From contig CM065690.1 of assembly GCA_017654935.2 (NCBI GenBank), positions 32,197,483-32,261,482 on the forward strand: a DNA stretch of 64,000 bases, given 5' to 3'. Made by a program: the position numbers and the translations under genes. Below the pieces are notes generated by a model. The model saw only the letters and a program-made list of their open reading frames with translations, ran no database searches and was not told the DNA's origin. This DNA comes from Phymorhynchus buccinoides (Eukaryota > Mollusca > Gastropoda > Neogastropoda > Raphitomidae). This document shows, piece after piece, positions 9,310-21,752 of this stretch. Within the stretch, counting starts at the first letter, position 1. Every line of letters starts with the position of its first letter.

Positions 9310-10740
9310 AGCTTCTCCTGGAGCTCCACTCTAACCGGCCAGGTTTAACACCGAGTGTCTTGGTAAGTAGGGCAATCCTGGAGGATTATGTTCATGCAGG
9401 TGTCTGGATGCCAGTGCCACAAGGGCACTCACTTGTGTGTGACAGGTGTATCCTGTGAAGATGTGACAGGAGTTGGCAATGGCTTGTTCTCAGTCTAAAC
9501 AATATCATCTGGCGCTGACGACGAGGCCTTGTAGATGATCTTTGTCATTTTCAATCCCTAGTCGGCCCCTCCAAGACTCTTGGAACGTGGCGCTGAATGT
9601 TTTTTTGCCTCCTTGTATGACAGTGGATGATCTGGCTGATTCATTTGGCTGCCCCGCTTTGAGAGTTTGTCAGCCTGTTCGTTTCCAGCAATGTCACAGT
9701 GGGACGGTAGCCATTGTAGAACCAAGTGTGTTTTCCTCTTTAGCCTGCCGAGTTCTTCTCTGATGCCCCCAAGAAGTTTCTCATGTTCACCAGTCTTCAA
9801 GCCTTCTAACAGCGATTTGCAGTCTGTAAGGAAGACAGTGTTGGGTGAGCAAACCTCCTGGCTGTTCAGGATTTTGGCCGCTTCAAGCATTGCACAGGCT
9901 TCTGCACGAAAGTTGGTAGACAGCTTGGACAACTTTCCTGTTGCGATGGATTTGGAAAGTCTTCGTTTGTCCGGGTACTTGATGAAAACACCCCCTCCTC
10001 CGTTTCTCATCGCCTTCTCACTCGGAGGAGCCATCGGTGAACACTTGGGTCCAGGTGTCTTCAGGGTATACTCTGTCAATGACCTCCAATGTCAGGGCTT
10101 TTAGTTCCATTTCTGAATGGTTTTCTTTTCTCCCCATCCCATAAATCTCCATCACAATGTGGAAGTCTTCTGTCCTCCAGTATTCGAAGTCTTGAAGTCG
10201 CTCTACAGGCTGGTTTGAAGACGTGATGTCAGGATACCGATGCTTCTGGCTTTTCAGGGCATGATTTGTACTCAGTCTCTTGAGGCGGTTACATGTCATT
10301 TCTTGAAGTTTGAGATGAAAAGGGTGAGAGGGGAGTCTCTTAAATTTCTCAGCTTGTATCAGCAGTTTATCATCTCTTCTTTCCTCAAGAGAATGGAGGC
10401 CTGCAGTTTTCTCAAGAGTTGCGATCAGTGTTGTTTTCATTCTTCCGGTGATCAGTCGGAGGCCAGCATACTGCACTTTGGAAAGTCTGCCTGTGTTGGT
10501 TGTGGCAGCTGTTATCCAGGAGGTGGAAGCATACTCCATGTGGGGTCGGACAGAGCCTGTGTACACCTGTGTCAAGATCGTTTTGTCATCCCCCCATTTG
10601 GTGCCAGCCAGTTTCTTCATGACAGCCATTTTCTTCACTGCCTTGGCTTCCATGTCACTGATGTTTGGACCCCATGTGAGCTTTCTGTCCAATCTGACTT
10701 CCAAGTACGTAGGGGTGTCCACACACAGAGATGAAATTGG
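9310..10740 (-). pseudogene. LINE C: RT C-terminal part plus RNase H, frameshifted
   Basis: Two overlapping minus-strand frames make one ORF2 C-terminus. The first (10740 to about 10025) reads LEVRLDRKLTWGPNI, RPHMEYASTSWITAA and LRLITGRMKTT, the post-RT region. The second gives an RNase H1 fold with FTDGSSE, RAEACAML, LTDCKSLLEGL and WLPSHCDIAGNEQADKL, that is, the D-E-D-D/H catalytic set. A frameshift near 10020-10035 splits the RNase H, and the RT palm is missing (5' truncation at about 10740). An RNase H after the RT points to the I group of LINEs. Confidence 0.9.
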
Positions 10741-11130
10741 TGACCCATAGAGACGGGGACACCTAGATACGGGAGCATTATAGAGACGGGGACCTATAGA
10801 GACGAGGTCACAATGAGGGTGACATAATATAGTCACTGGAACACACAGAGATGGGGGGACATCAATAATATGATTCCGTACACAAGCCTGCAGTACAAAA
10901 ACCATGCACAATCTGTGCCTTGAAGTAGACGTAAACATAATTGTGAAGCATACAGGTAAGTCAACTGTGTTTTTATAAACATACAGTTTATGTTGAATAT
11001 AACTAAATCTTACTAGAACGAGTCTTTTGTTCTGTTATAGCTTAGTACCAGACATTTAAAAAAAAATATTGTTGGCGATTATAAGTGTGTTGGCCTTTCG
11101 TTTTTATTTTGTTTTGCTTGTTTGTTCTTT
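10741..11130. other. Intergenic, short GAGACGGGG-type repeats
   Basis: Words such as TAGAGACGGGGACAC recur four or five times from 10745 to 10860 and occur inverted at 8296-8330. The rest is AT-rich with nothing recognised. Confidence 0.5.
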
Positions 11131-11140
11131 CCCAATATGA

Positions 11141-11182
11141 GTGCATGTGTGCATGTGTGTGTGTGTACGCGCGCGTGCGTGC

Positions 11183-11229
<47 letters not shown>

Positions 11230-11340
11230 CGTGTGCTGGTTGTGTGTGTGTTGTTTATGTGTGTATGTTGTTGTGAATATATGCTGTTATTTCATGCTTG
11301 CGAATTGTGTGATAATGCATACGTGTATTAGGCTTATTGT

Positions 11341-11419
<79 letters not shown>

Positions 11420-11420
11420 C
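11141..11420. repeat. (GT)n tract and (TAG)n tract
   Basis: A GT/GC-rich alternating stretch at 11141-11256 and about 26 TAG trinucleotides at 11341-11420. Confidence 0.95.
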
Positions 11421-11454
11421 ACAGCAGTTGTTGTTGCTGATTGTTATGCGCATT

Positions 11455-11625
11455 TGTACCGGCCAAACGAAGTCTGACCGGTATTGTTTTGTCTGATCAT
11501 GTTATCGGATTTGTGTTTCATGTTTTTATTCCATTTTAATTCTGTGTAAAGCGCCCTGTAGCCTACATAGTAGGATATGGGCGCTATATAAATGTTCCTC
11601 ATTATTATTATCAATCATTATTTCT
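11455..11625 (+). mobile_element. LINE 3' tail with GCGCTATATAAA motif
   Basis: GTAAAGCGCCCTGTAGCC ... ATATGGGCGCTATATAAAT followed by ATTATTATTATC. The paired GCGC words around a short hairpin and the ATT-rich end are the usual 3' terminus of L2/CR1-like LINEs and their SINE partners in invertebrates. The body is absent. Confidence 0.55.
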
Positions 11626-12310
11626 TTAACTGAACACAGATTAAGCCATTGTAAGCAAATTTCAGTCCAGCCCTCCAGAATTGTAGCAGCTGTCTCCTGT
11701 GTATCTGGAAGTCATTGTCGGAAACGACAGACTGGCGTTCTGATTATGCCTAATTGCATGTGGGCCCTAGGTTGTTCTCTTCTTTTGACTTTTTCCTTTG
11801 AAATGAAAACAAGGTCAGCACGCCAATAATTCATGCTCTGATGTCTTCTACTCTAGGTGATACTCCACCACACAAAACCTAAAGTGCATGCTTCTGTTAA
11901 GCAAAAAGGTGGAAAATACGGCTTAAAACCCAACTTTTAGACCCCAACCACTTTCAAGGCTTACCGATCTCCTTGACCTTGACCTTGATCAGTACCCCAT
12001 CATCAGAATCGCCATATGCCAATGCACCTGCATGCCAAGTCTGAAGACTCTTAAGTCCAACTGTGTATAAGATATAGCCCATTAAAGATTTTAGGTTTTC
12101 AAGGTCATACGTCAAGGCAAGGTCACGACAGTAATAATTCATGCAAAAATGCCTTCCTATCTTGGTGATATTTCACCACACAAAATTTGAAGCGATTCTG
12201 TCTAGCGGTTCGGGAGATATCTTCGGACAGACAGAAAAAAAAAGAACAAGAAAAAAAACCACGCGCTCACCGCAAAGTCCGTCTCCTTACGGTGACGGAC
12301 ATTTAATATA
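11626..12310. repeat. Probable dispersed repeat, protein-gene-like but unassigned
   Basis: It contains two diverged internal repeats: ATTCATGCTCTGATGTCTTCTA...GATACTCCACCACACAAAA (11829-11879) and ATTCATGCAAAAATGCCTTCCTA...GATATTTCACCACACAAAA (12137-12187). It ends in CTGTCTAGCGGTTCGGGAG...GGACAGACAGA and ACGGTGACGGACATTTAA. The 62-codon minus frame at 12142-11954 has no recognised domain. Confidence 0.5.
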
Positions 12311-12372
12311 ATTATGAAATGATAATTGGCTCAGTGGTCTTTTGGGGAAGGGAGCTCAAGGGGGGGGGGGGC

Positions 12373-12376
<4 letters not shown>

Positions 12377-12469
<93 letters not shown>

Positions 12470-12530
12470 CAAACTCAAAAATGCTTTAATGTCAGACCTC
12501 CGGCCTATGACATTGAGGGTGCGTATATAC
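12377..12530 (-). mobile_element. CT-tailed 3' end of element A (family T), copy 3
   Basis: On the minus strand GTCATAGGCCGGAGGTCTG, then CATTAAAGC, then TTTGAGTTTGAGAT run into (CT)45. The order is the same as beside the CT tracts at 3150-3316, 21300-21340 and 59163-59240. Confidence 0.65.
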
Positions 12531-12601
12531 ACACATAATATAATAAATGAAAGCAGAACAGAAGTGACTATTCTTTCACTACTACTAACAACAATATTCT
12601 T

Positions 12602-13075
12602 TCACATAATACTATTATCCAAATAAATTATATAATGCATAAGTTTATGTGTCAGCTGACATAAGTTCATCTCTTTCTTAAACGCATAAAATATAAACAT
12701 GGCAACATCTCTAGTTATGGATGGGTTTTCATTGGCAAGAAGACTTTTAAATTCAATGGGATAGTTGTTTCTAAATTGATTATGTTTGAAAATATACTTG
12801 TCTTTTAGCTCTTTATAGGTAATGCAATGAATCAAGAAGTGCAACTCGTTTTCTATTTGAAGGCATAATGGTCACGTTTTGGGGATATTATTGTCGTAGC
12901 GTTTGTTATTTCTCAAATCATTTACGCCCAGTCAAAACTGGGCATAGCAAGCCTTGAACTCCTTAATTGTTAGTTGAGTAAGGAAGTATTCAGGTTGTAG
13001 AAGAAATTTGAACGTACGATAAGGAAACTGTCGCTAAAACTCAATTTACTGTTCCAGTCCTGTTCAAAGTCTTTG
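12602..13075 (-). pseudogene. Element A: ORF2 C-terminal domain
   Basis: Broken frames read DWNSKLSFSDSF..., CYAQFRLGVNDLRNNKRY, CPLCLQIENELHFLIHCI and KELKDKYIFKHNQFRNN. The CPLC...E-x-HFL-x-HC block is the C-terminal zinc-knuckle-like motif of many APE-type LINE ORF2 proteins. Confidence 0.75.
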
Positions 13076-13079
13076 TCTA

Positions 13080-13944
<865 letters not shown>

Positions 13945-15184
13945 CAGCCGTTGCCTGAATAAGCTAATGCAAGCTTTTGTTACAACCCCTCCCGCTAACC
14001 ACACCTCTATAATTCCATATCCGTCTAAGCAATGGTTAATATTTTTAGCCCAGTTTGTGTTGGTTCGATTACTGTCTGTTAGTTTGGTTGCGTTTGAGAC
14101 GTAGGCTTGTTTGTGGATTCTGTTTAAATCCATGTCTTGTAATAAAAACCTGTAACGCAATGCCCTTATTGTACTGTCTATATATAATGTATATATAGCG
14201 GCCTAGCACTCCATAAACCATTGTGTTGGGTGTTTAAACGCTTATATTTAATAACTTATTGCAGCAAATAATTGTACTGATTCGATAACGTTGTACTGAG
14301 TCGTACCCCAAATTTCCGCTGCGTACAGAAGCATAGGTTTTACCTGGGCGTCAAACAATCTAAAAAAATACAGTCGTGTCCATATTACCTAAACTCCACA
14401 TAGTTTTCATTAGTTCTAAAACTCTACACCTAGCTCTTCTGGCATACTCCTCTAATGCAGTTACGTATGACAACCTTGTTGTTAGCGTGACACCTAAGTA
14501 CTAGTAACTATTTACTACTTCAATTTGTGTTCCTTTATAAAACATTTTTTTTTTCTTTTTGCTAAGATGCCCACCCTTTCATAAAAAAAACATTACTTTA
14601 GTTTTGTTCAAATTTACTTTAAGACCTTTTTTTTATAAGAAGCTTTTTGAAGATTATTAATTTGATTTTGTAGCCCAGATGGAGTGTAGGATAACAAGGC
14701 AATGTTGACAGCAAATAACAATAAGAAAATTTCCAGTAGGCCAGGCAAATACTGATAACCATGTTTACCTTTTGTGTTTACCTCCTCAGCTACTTCAGAA
14801 ATAAGCAATGAAAAAATTAAGGGAGACAACAAACAACCTTGCTTAAAACCGCCGGGGCAATCAAAGAAATCCGACATGTCCGATCCCCATTTAACGCATG
14901 ACTGAACAGAGCTGTACATTGTCTGAAGTATTTAAGAATATTTGTTGATGTTTTGACTTTTCTAAGTACATTCCAAAGGCTATCTCTATTTACGGTGTCG
15001 AAGGCTTTCATATAATCGATGAAAGCAACATAGCATTTCCCTTTTCGTTTATCATTCATCCTATTGCTTATCACTGTTATTAAAGAGAAGATGTGGTCGA
15101 TAGTGGATAAGATTTCGGAAAACCAGCTTGTTCTTCGCATATTTTATCTTCTCGTTTGAAGTCCAACTATAGAGACGATTATTA
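13945..15184 (-). pseudogene. Element A: reverse transcriptase palm and thumb
   Basis: Frameshifted pieces read FIDYMKAFDTVNRDSLWNVL, DCPGGFKQGCLLSPLIFSLL (RT block with QG-LSP), LLLFAVNIALLSYT (the FADD core is altered to FAVN) and SGLQNQINNLQKAS. Further down come the SYKYLGVTL-like stretch, SLGNM...MLLYAAEIWG near 14280 and WAKNINHCLDGYGIIEVWLA. The catalytic Asp pair is lost, so it is dead. Confidence 0.85.
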
Positions 15185-15197
15185 AGTATAGAGGTGA

Positions 15198-17688
15198 TTG
15201 AATTGATTTGATTTGATTGATTTAATTTAAAGTCTGTTCACACAATGGTGATATTAGACTGGAGGGGGGGGGGGGGAGGGGGGAGAAAGAGAGAAAAAAA
15301 AAGTGTGTGCGCGTGTGCGCGCGCGCGCGCGCGTGTGTGTATGTGAATATGAGTGCGTGTGCAACAAATCCCTAACAAATTAATAACAACAAATAAATAA
15401 AAAAAAGTGAAAAAGAAAACAAAATTAAAGTTAATTAACTCATGAACTAAAGTAATCTTGCAATTCCAGAGCTGGATATGACTGTAGCAATTTTGATCAT
15501 TTCATGACTGTAAAGTACATAATTTAAAGTTCCAATTTGTGCAACTTGTATCCCAGATAGTTGGTATAACAATGATAATAATGGACATTCTAAAATAATG
15601 TGTTGAACTGATATTGGGAGACCACAATCGCATTCTACATCTTTAGAAAATTTGGTCCTCCACGAGTTCAATCGAATTTTGTAGATAAGGCTAGATAAAC
15701 ATCTGGAACATAATAATATCTTAGATTTTGAAGGAAGCTTTTCATTATATATACTATTTTCTAACATTGGATTTATTTCGTGTTTTTCTAGTTTTATTGA
15801 ACAATCTGACGATTTTCTACTAGCACCTTCTTTCGCTAATTTATCAGCTAGTTCATTCCCAATGATACCACAGTGCGATGGAATCCAGCAAAATTCTACG
15901 TTAATTCCGTTAAATATAATAGAATGTATGAGATATTTTACATAAAAAATTAAATCTCTTCTGGTGTTTGCATTCCAGTTTTGTAGCTATAAAGAACAGA
16001 TTTCGAGTCAACACAAAGTAAAATACTATAAATTGCATTATCCATATCAGCTATCCAGGATAGTGCCATTAGAATTGCATAAAGTTCTGCAGTATATACA
16101 GAAAAGTTTGTTCCTAAACAAAATGATTTTCTGACTTTTAAATCAGGGATCACAAATCCAGCTCCTGTATAGGATTCTAAAACCGAGCCATCTGTGTAAA
16201 TCTTAAGATTATGTGGATATGTATTTTCGAGGTGTTCTTTTGCTTCTACTGATATTAAATTGATGTTATCGTCTTTTTTTCAGAGTAGTATAATCTATAT
16301 CAATTTTTGCAGAATTATGCTCCCAGTGAGGAACAATAGGCATGGTTGGTGTACTTGAAATCAATGAAATATCGATCTCACATTTCCTAAATAAATCATC
16401 TGTATAATTTTTAATGGGCTGAATGTAAGAAAGATTCTGTGCCCTTTTGGGAAAATCCTTTCTTGAATCAAGAAATATTTCATTTGTCACTGAATTAGAT
16501 ACTGAAAGACTTCTAGTCACATACTTGGCAGTGTCTAGTTTACGTTGATCGTCAAGTGACAACAAATTAGCTTCTCTATATGTATTAAACGTATTTGTAT
16601 GTACTGGTACACCCAGTGCTACTTTGATAGCTTTACTGTCTATACTTTGTAACCGTTTTAGTAATGTCTGAGAAGACGAAAAATAAACTTCCTGCTCATA
16701 AGTCAGTTTTGCTCGAACCAGGCTGGTAGCAAGATGTATGAGTGTTTGAGTATCTTGACCCCATGACTGTGCACTAATTATTTTCAATAAAGTTAGCCGT
16801 TGTCTTGCTTTGTTTATAAGGTGCTCGATATGGCAGCGCCAGTTTAATTTAGGAGTGAAATTGACACCTAAGAATTTTACATTATTGGAATATTGAAGAG
16901 TTTTATCTTCTAATACAAGTTCTGGCAAACATTTTGGATTTTTACCATTGTTAAATAACATCAATTGTGTCTTTTCTCCAGAAAGTTCTAGTCCATTTTC
17001 TTTCATATATTTATCTAGTTTATCTATTTCAATTTGATATAGTTTTTGCACATATGTTATCGTTCTCTTATTTGTTTGTTTTTTAATATTTGTATTCATC
17101 CAAATTGCAATATCGTCTGCATATTGCACTAAATGTATATTTTTAGATGGTACTTTAGGAAGATCATGAATAAAAATTGTAAAAAGAACTGGGGCAATAA
17201 TAGAACCTTGAGGGATTCCAATATCAATATCTTGAAATGAAGAATAGCATTTACCAACTCTAGTACACATTGATCTTCCGGATAAGAAACATTTAATAAA
17301 CTGATACGTTACCCCACTTATCCCAATATTTTTCAACTTATAGAGTAAACGAGCATGCCACACACTATCATACGCTTTTCTAATGTCAAAAAAAGTGGCT
17401 AGTGTACTTTTTCTACGAGCAAATTGTTTTTTAACATGACTCGTAAGTTTAACAAGGTGATCGGTCGTACTTCTACCTTTTCTAAACCCTGCTTGATTGT
17501 GGGGGATGATATGATTCTTTTCACAATATGTAGAATGCGTTTTTCAACTATTTTTTCTAATATCTTGCCAACTTGAGAAGTTAGTGCTATTGGTCGATAA
17601 CTGTCAATTGCAGACCTAGGTTTACCTTGTTTTGGAATCGGTATTACAACTGTCCTCTTCCAGAAAGTAGGGAGATAGCATAGAGTAT
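15198..17688 (-). mobile_element. LINE element B nested in element A, 13-bp target duplication
   Basis: AGTATAGAGGTGA occurs at 15185-15197 and again at 17689-17701, on the two sides of the element, inside the RT reading frame of element A. The 3' end (15198-15235, minus strand) is a tail of TCAAT/CAAAT-type repeats; the 5' end is truncated within the RT domain, just before the KRTVVIPIPKQGKPRS block. A G-run, a GC-alternating tract and an A-rich stretch at 15258-15420 form its 3' UTR. Confidence 0.9.
15447..17660 (-). pseudogene. Element B ORF2: RT, RNase H and C-terminal Cys/His motif
   Basis: From 17660: RTVVIPIPKQGKPRSAIDSY and RPIALTSQVGKILEK (RT fingers), then a 365-codon open stretch (17363-16266) with GIPQGSIIAPVLFTIFIHDL and YADD at residues 81-84 of that stretch. 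RNase H follows (16250-15790): YTDGS, YTAELYAILMAL, CVDSKS and WIPSHCGIIGNELADKL. The end holds ECDCGLPISVQHIILECP (15650-15600). Stops and frameshifts separate the blocks. Domain order fits the I group of LINEs. It is younger than element A, since its RT still has YADD and a long open frame. Confidence 0.92.
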
Positions 17689-17701
17689 AGTATAGAGGTG
17701 A

Positions 17702-18060
17702 GTACAGCTTAATAGAGAAATCCCACGGTAGTTTTCTGGGTTATTTACATCACCTTTCTTTAGCAAGGGGACAATAACTGAGCGTGTCCAGTCTATGGGG
17801 TAATAACCGTTATCATAATTATATTTTGTTAAACAATAATTTAACTAAAAAGGGAGTAATCTGGTTTATTGACGCTTTCAAAAAATCGTTAGAAACTTCA
17901 TCTAGGCCTGAAGATTTACCTGATTTTAATTTTCTAATGGCTTTTCTAACCTCTTCTTCTGGTATGTGTTCGTCTAGCTCTGGTATGTGAACGGGGTCGT
18001 CATCGTTTATGGGCGTGTCTACATTGTTGATATTACGTTGACCAGTGTCAGTGTTAACAA
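17702..18060 (-). pseudogene. Element A: RT N-terminal block
   Basis: Minus-strand reading gives HIPELDEHIPEEEVRKAIRK, LKSGKSSGLDEVSNDFLKA and WTRSVIVPLLKKGDVNNPEN-YRGISLL. These are RT fingers motifs that should lie directly upstream of the palm block at 15184, which confirms that 15198-17688 is an insertion. Confidence 0.85.
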
Positions 18061-18800
18061 GGGCATCGCTGAGCGGCAGATATGTCCTTTGCCGGCTACG
18101 CCCTGTACCTGCCCCGCCCTGTACCTCCCTTCCCCCTCACATCTTAGGCCCCCGTTCTCCATGTGTTCTTTGGGTGATACACCTACACACCCTTGACTGG
18201 GTGGAAATCCTTTTCCGGGATGCACACCCTTAATTGGAGGGGTGTACACCCTTAACACTGAGACATGTCTGCCGCTCGGCAACATTTAAGCCCCACGTGG
18301 CACATTTTGTGCTACGATGTCTTTTACTTTTAGTATTAGACCCCCTCCTTTACCAGGATGCACACCCTTAATTAGTGGGGTGTAGGGGAAGACGGGGTAA
18401 AAAGCGCATGGGCGGGTAAGAAGCCCACCCCAATTATCTCATGAAATGAAGCAAATTTCAGTCTCATTTTGCCCATGAGACGAGCGTTAATGTCTAGCAT
18501 TCGTCTCATGGGCAAATTTGACTGACATTTTCTTTATTTCATGAGATAATTGGGGTGGGCTTCTTACCCGCCCATGCGCTTTTTACCTCGTCTTCCCCTA
18601 CACCTTTAATCAATAGGGTGTACACCCTTACCTCGGAGCCATGTCTGCCGCTTGGCGACATTAAAATCCCATGTGGCATAATTTGTACTACTCTTATTTT
18701 TACAGCCGCACACAAAATTTGGAGTGATTCTATGCAGTGTTTCACGAGATATAGGAGGGTGAAGGAAAACGGAAACATGTCGGCAAAGCTAGGACAATAA
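18061..18800. mobile_element. Composite insertion in element A with direct duplications
   Basis: It separates the APE linker from the RT fingers of element A. A stretch with ACACCCTTAA, CATGTCTGCCGCT and GGCAACATTTAAGCCCC at about 18225-18325 is repeated as a direct diverged copy at about 18600-18700, and the two copies flank the palindrome at 18379-18605. Its outer limits are uncertain by about 20 bp. Confidence 0.6.
18379..18605. mobile_element. Near-perfect hairpin MITE, about 100-bp arms
   Basis: GGTGTAGGGGAAGACGGGG and its reverse complement near 18605 bound arms containing GCGCATGGGCGGGTAAGAAG and CCAATTATCTCATGAAAT. The loop is about 20 bp around 18488. A diverged half copy lies at 34258-34332. 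A transcript would fold into a long hairpin. Confidence 0.85.
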
Positions 18801-19770
18801 AGAAACATACACGAACGAATTTAGACTGCTTTGCGATCGTAGATCGGCAGATTGGCAAAGGACGATGTTTTCAAAGTGTCTTTGCCAAGAAGTGATTTGA
18901 ATAGGAGATAAGTTTCTGGGACTGTTTCTTGCTTTGCAAACAGTTAACAAAAATGTAGAGCTATCTCTTTTGCTGCTTAATATAGCGTCTTCTATATTAT
19001 TTCTGTAGGCCGACCTGTTTGTTGTTTCGTCTAATAGTTTGCTATACTTTCCTCTCTTTTCACTGAAGGCTCGTCTGTCGGGTTCTTTCTTTGTACGAGC
19101 GGAGCGGTTCAGTGCACGCTTCGCGTCATAAGTTTAACTCTTTCAAAAGGCTCTTGTTTGTTTTGTTGTGTTGTTAGGCAATGAACATTCAATTCAATAG
19201 GCATGTGTTGTGACTCTATTGGTTTTTCTACCTTCAACTTTTCTGTAAACACAACAAAATCAGATGAGCACAAGAAATAATCAATTAAACTATTTCCATT
19301 GTCACTAAGATACGTAAAGCTACCATCAAAACCCTTATCTAATAAACCATTCAGTGGTGTCATTTGAAACGTAGTACGTAAATCAATACGTTTTTTTCCC
19401 AAACAATTTAAAATTGCATCTTCTGAGTGTCTTACTTGATCACAACTGTTGTCACGTGTAGCATTTTCATCACCAAAGTCCACAGAATGGGAAACATGTG
19501 CCCATTCAAGGGCGTAAGGTCTCACGCGTGAAAGCCAATGAACAATAAAAAAAAAACCTGGCATGTCATAAATTGTAAATGAGGATGGAGAGAATGAAAA
19601 ATGGGGATGAGGGGCTACTCTTAGTTTAAAGCTCCCCCACCACGACAAGGTAGAAGCCCGCGGGGGAGACATTCCAATTAACAAAAGAAAGTAAATTACC
19701 TTGATTGTTGGAGACATTCCAAGTAACAAAAGAAAGTAAATTACCTTGATTGTTAGTAACATAACTTGTT
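18801..19770 (-). pseudogene. Element A: APE-type endonuclease, internally deleted
   Basis: LLSFVTWNVS (19763-19730) is the start motif of LINE APE domains and is present twice by a 46-bp tandem duplication (19640-19760). After a gap come FGDENATRDN (GDFNAR-like), FDGSFTYLSDNGNSLIDYFL and SQHMPIELNV (the SDH-containing end, altered to SQH). Most of the central APE is missing. The linker continues to 18801. The SDH histidine context is degraded and the domain would not be active. Confidence 0.75.
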
Positions 19771-20079
19771 TGCGTAGCGTCTTTTTTGTTTCTCTTATTT
19801 GTTGGGTTTATATTTTGTCCTTCAGTGTTACTGTCATTGTTAGCAGTTACATAATCCGTGTTTGGATTAGACGATTCATTGTTAGTGTTTTGTGCTTGTT
19901 CATGTGTACATGTTGTTTGATTAGAACTTTCTTTTCCAAGTGGGCTAAGGTTAGTAGGCCCATGTGTGTGTAAGCTAATAGCTAGGTTTTAGTCTGCATC
20001 CTAAGTATGTGTGTGTCTTGCGAGGAGAACGGGTAGCCTTGGAAGTGCCTACACCCCAAGATTCGCGTAGACTGACCTG

Positions 20080-20870
20080 CCGCTCGCTGGCTGCAACTAG
20101 CCTAGTTTTGGGTCTCGCACCTGTCCCTTCTTAATTTCTGCTTCTTGTCGCCTTGCACGTGAGGACCATGGTGAACCGGTTTTGCTGCTGCACTCCTGAC
20201 GTCACCATGCTTGGCGGCTCAGGCTGTCCCCAGAGGAAGGGGTGGAGGAGGAGAGGGTAATGTAGGTGGTGGTTCACAGAAGTGGAAGGGGTAGGAGAGA
20301 GGACGGTGGAGAAAGAGGTGGAGAAGGTAGTGGCGGGAGTAGTGGAAACGGTAATGGGGGGAGTAGTGGTAGGGGGAGTAAAAAGACCAGTGACGGAAGA
20401 CGTGGACAAGGTAGTGAAGGGATAGACAATAAAAGGGGGTGGGACACTGCTGCTCTGACGTCACCGCCCATTTCAGAGGCGGTTGAAATAGGCGGTGGTT
20501 GGCTGGCCCACACTGGAATGTGTGCCAGTGTTTGACGTGGCTGCTTGGGATTCCCTTGTTGACAGTTGCAGTGGCCGTCTCTCAGCACACTGGTAGCGGC
20601 GATTGAGGGGTCCCTGACTCTGCTCCCTGATCCTCAGCTGTCCCCGCACGTAGTATCCGACCACGCCATCCTGCTTCAGCTCCCGGGGCTGCTGGGACTG
20701 ACGTCTGGTCAGATCTTGAGTCACTCGCATTCCGCTGTCTTTCATTTTGTCCCTGGCCTCCCTGTCCCTCATAGGACGCATCATGTCGCCCCACCTTTGG
20801 AATTTGGCTATAATAGGGCGAGGTTGTGGATTAAAAAAATCATCAATAAGGACAAAATGCATAAGGAAAC
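20080..20870 (-). pseudogene. Element A: ORF1 remnant
   Basis: The minus frame 20910-20473 contains PRPIIAKFQRWGDMMRPMRD and KMKDSGMRVTQDLTRRQSQ. This matches the style of the RRM/C-terminal part of L1-like LINE ORF1 proteins (R-PIIAKF ... I-x-EDL). Downstream is Thr/Ser/Pro-rich and frameshifted. Its place, upstream of the APE on the same strand, fits ORF1 of element A. The stretch 19771-20079 is poorly conserved LINE sequence. Confidence 0.6.
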
Positions 20871-20930
20871 AATAAGCGGTCAAATTAATCAAGTATCTTT
20901 GGTCATTCACAGAACATTCACATCACATAG

Positions 20931-20963
20931 GAGAGAGAGAGAGAGATAGAGAGGGGGAGAGGG

Positions 20964-21026
<63 letters not shown>

Positions 21027-21166
21027 TGTGTGAGAGAGAGAGTGAAAAAGAGAGAGAGACTTAAATGTTTTAATGATTTAAGCCAAAAGCCCCTACCATG
21101 ACATGGCAAACAAATAACCAACTGAACAATCAAATGAATAAATAAATAAGTAAATGCTACTTAAAT

Positions 21167-21237
<71 letters not shown>

Positions 21238-21340
21238 ATAGAGAGAGAGAGAGATGGACAGAGAGAGGGAGACACACAGAGAGAGACAGAGAGATATTCA
21301 AACTGAAACATAATTTATATAGGCCTTGGCCTATTACACA
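20931..21340. repeat. Two GA microsatellites with family T 3' ends
   Basis: (GA)n at 20931-21060 and at 21168-21300. Each is followed, as read on the minus strand from its far side, by family T words: ATGGTAGGGGCTTTTGG...ATTAAAACATTTAAG at 21060-21105 and ATAGGCCAAGGCCTATATAA...TTTGAATAT at 21295-21340. Confidence 0.8.
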
Positions 21341-21752
21341 CAAGAAGTAAAAAGTCCAAAAGGTTGATCAACGATTTGCGTTTCATTACTTTGAACAATG
21401 TGTTGGATAATCTATTAATACACGGAGAATGAAATGGAGTCTATCAAAGTCTATGCCAGAATCATGATAAAACAGAAGATGCATTCACAAGTTAAAAAAA
21501 TAAACGCATCCCTCTGATCCATGATTCGCACAACCTTGATGATGTCCTAAGCTGGAACTGTGGCTGCAGTATAAAATTTCTGATAATTTGTGCCCAACAA
21601 TCTGAGCTACAGACTCAACATTGACCCACTTTCTGACTCAGTTCTGTCTGTCTCTGCTTCTCATTAACATGTGCATTATCTAATACTATGCTCTGTTGTT
21701 GTTTGATCATTGTCCATGCTCCACATTGTCTAATCTGCTGCAGGTGTCCACC
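21341..21752 (+). promoter_or_regulatory. Upstream region of the Toll-like receptor gene, possible TATA box
   Basis: TATAAAAT at 21570-21577 is the only TATA-like word close to the gene; a start site about 30 bp downstream would fall near 21600. CTAATCTGCTGCAG at 21730-21743 looks like a splice acceptor, so an untranslated first exon may end upstream and the coding exon begin at 21744. Unspliced, three upstream ATGs (21668, 21686, 21696) would precede the chosen start. Confidence 0.3.

Noticed and set aside
20131..20588. Ser/Thr/Pro- and Gly-rich frames on both strands
   Set aside because: Low-complexity GGT/GGA-rich sequence inside the ORF1 remnant of element A; no separate gene.
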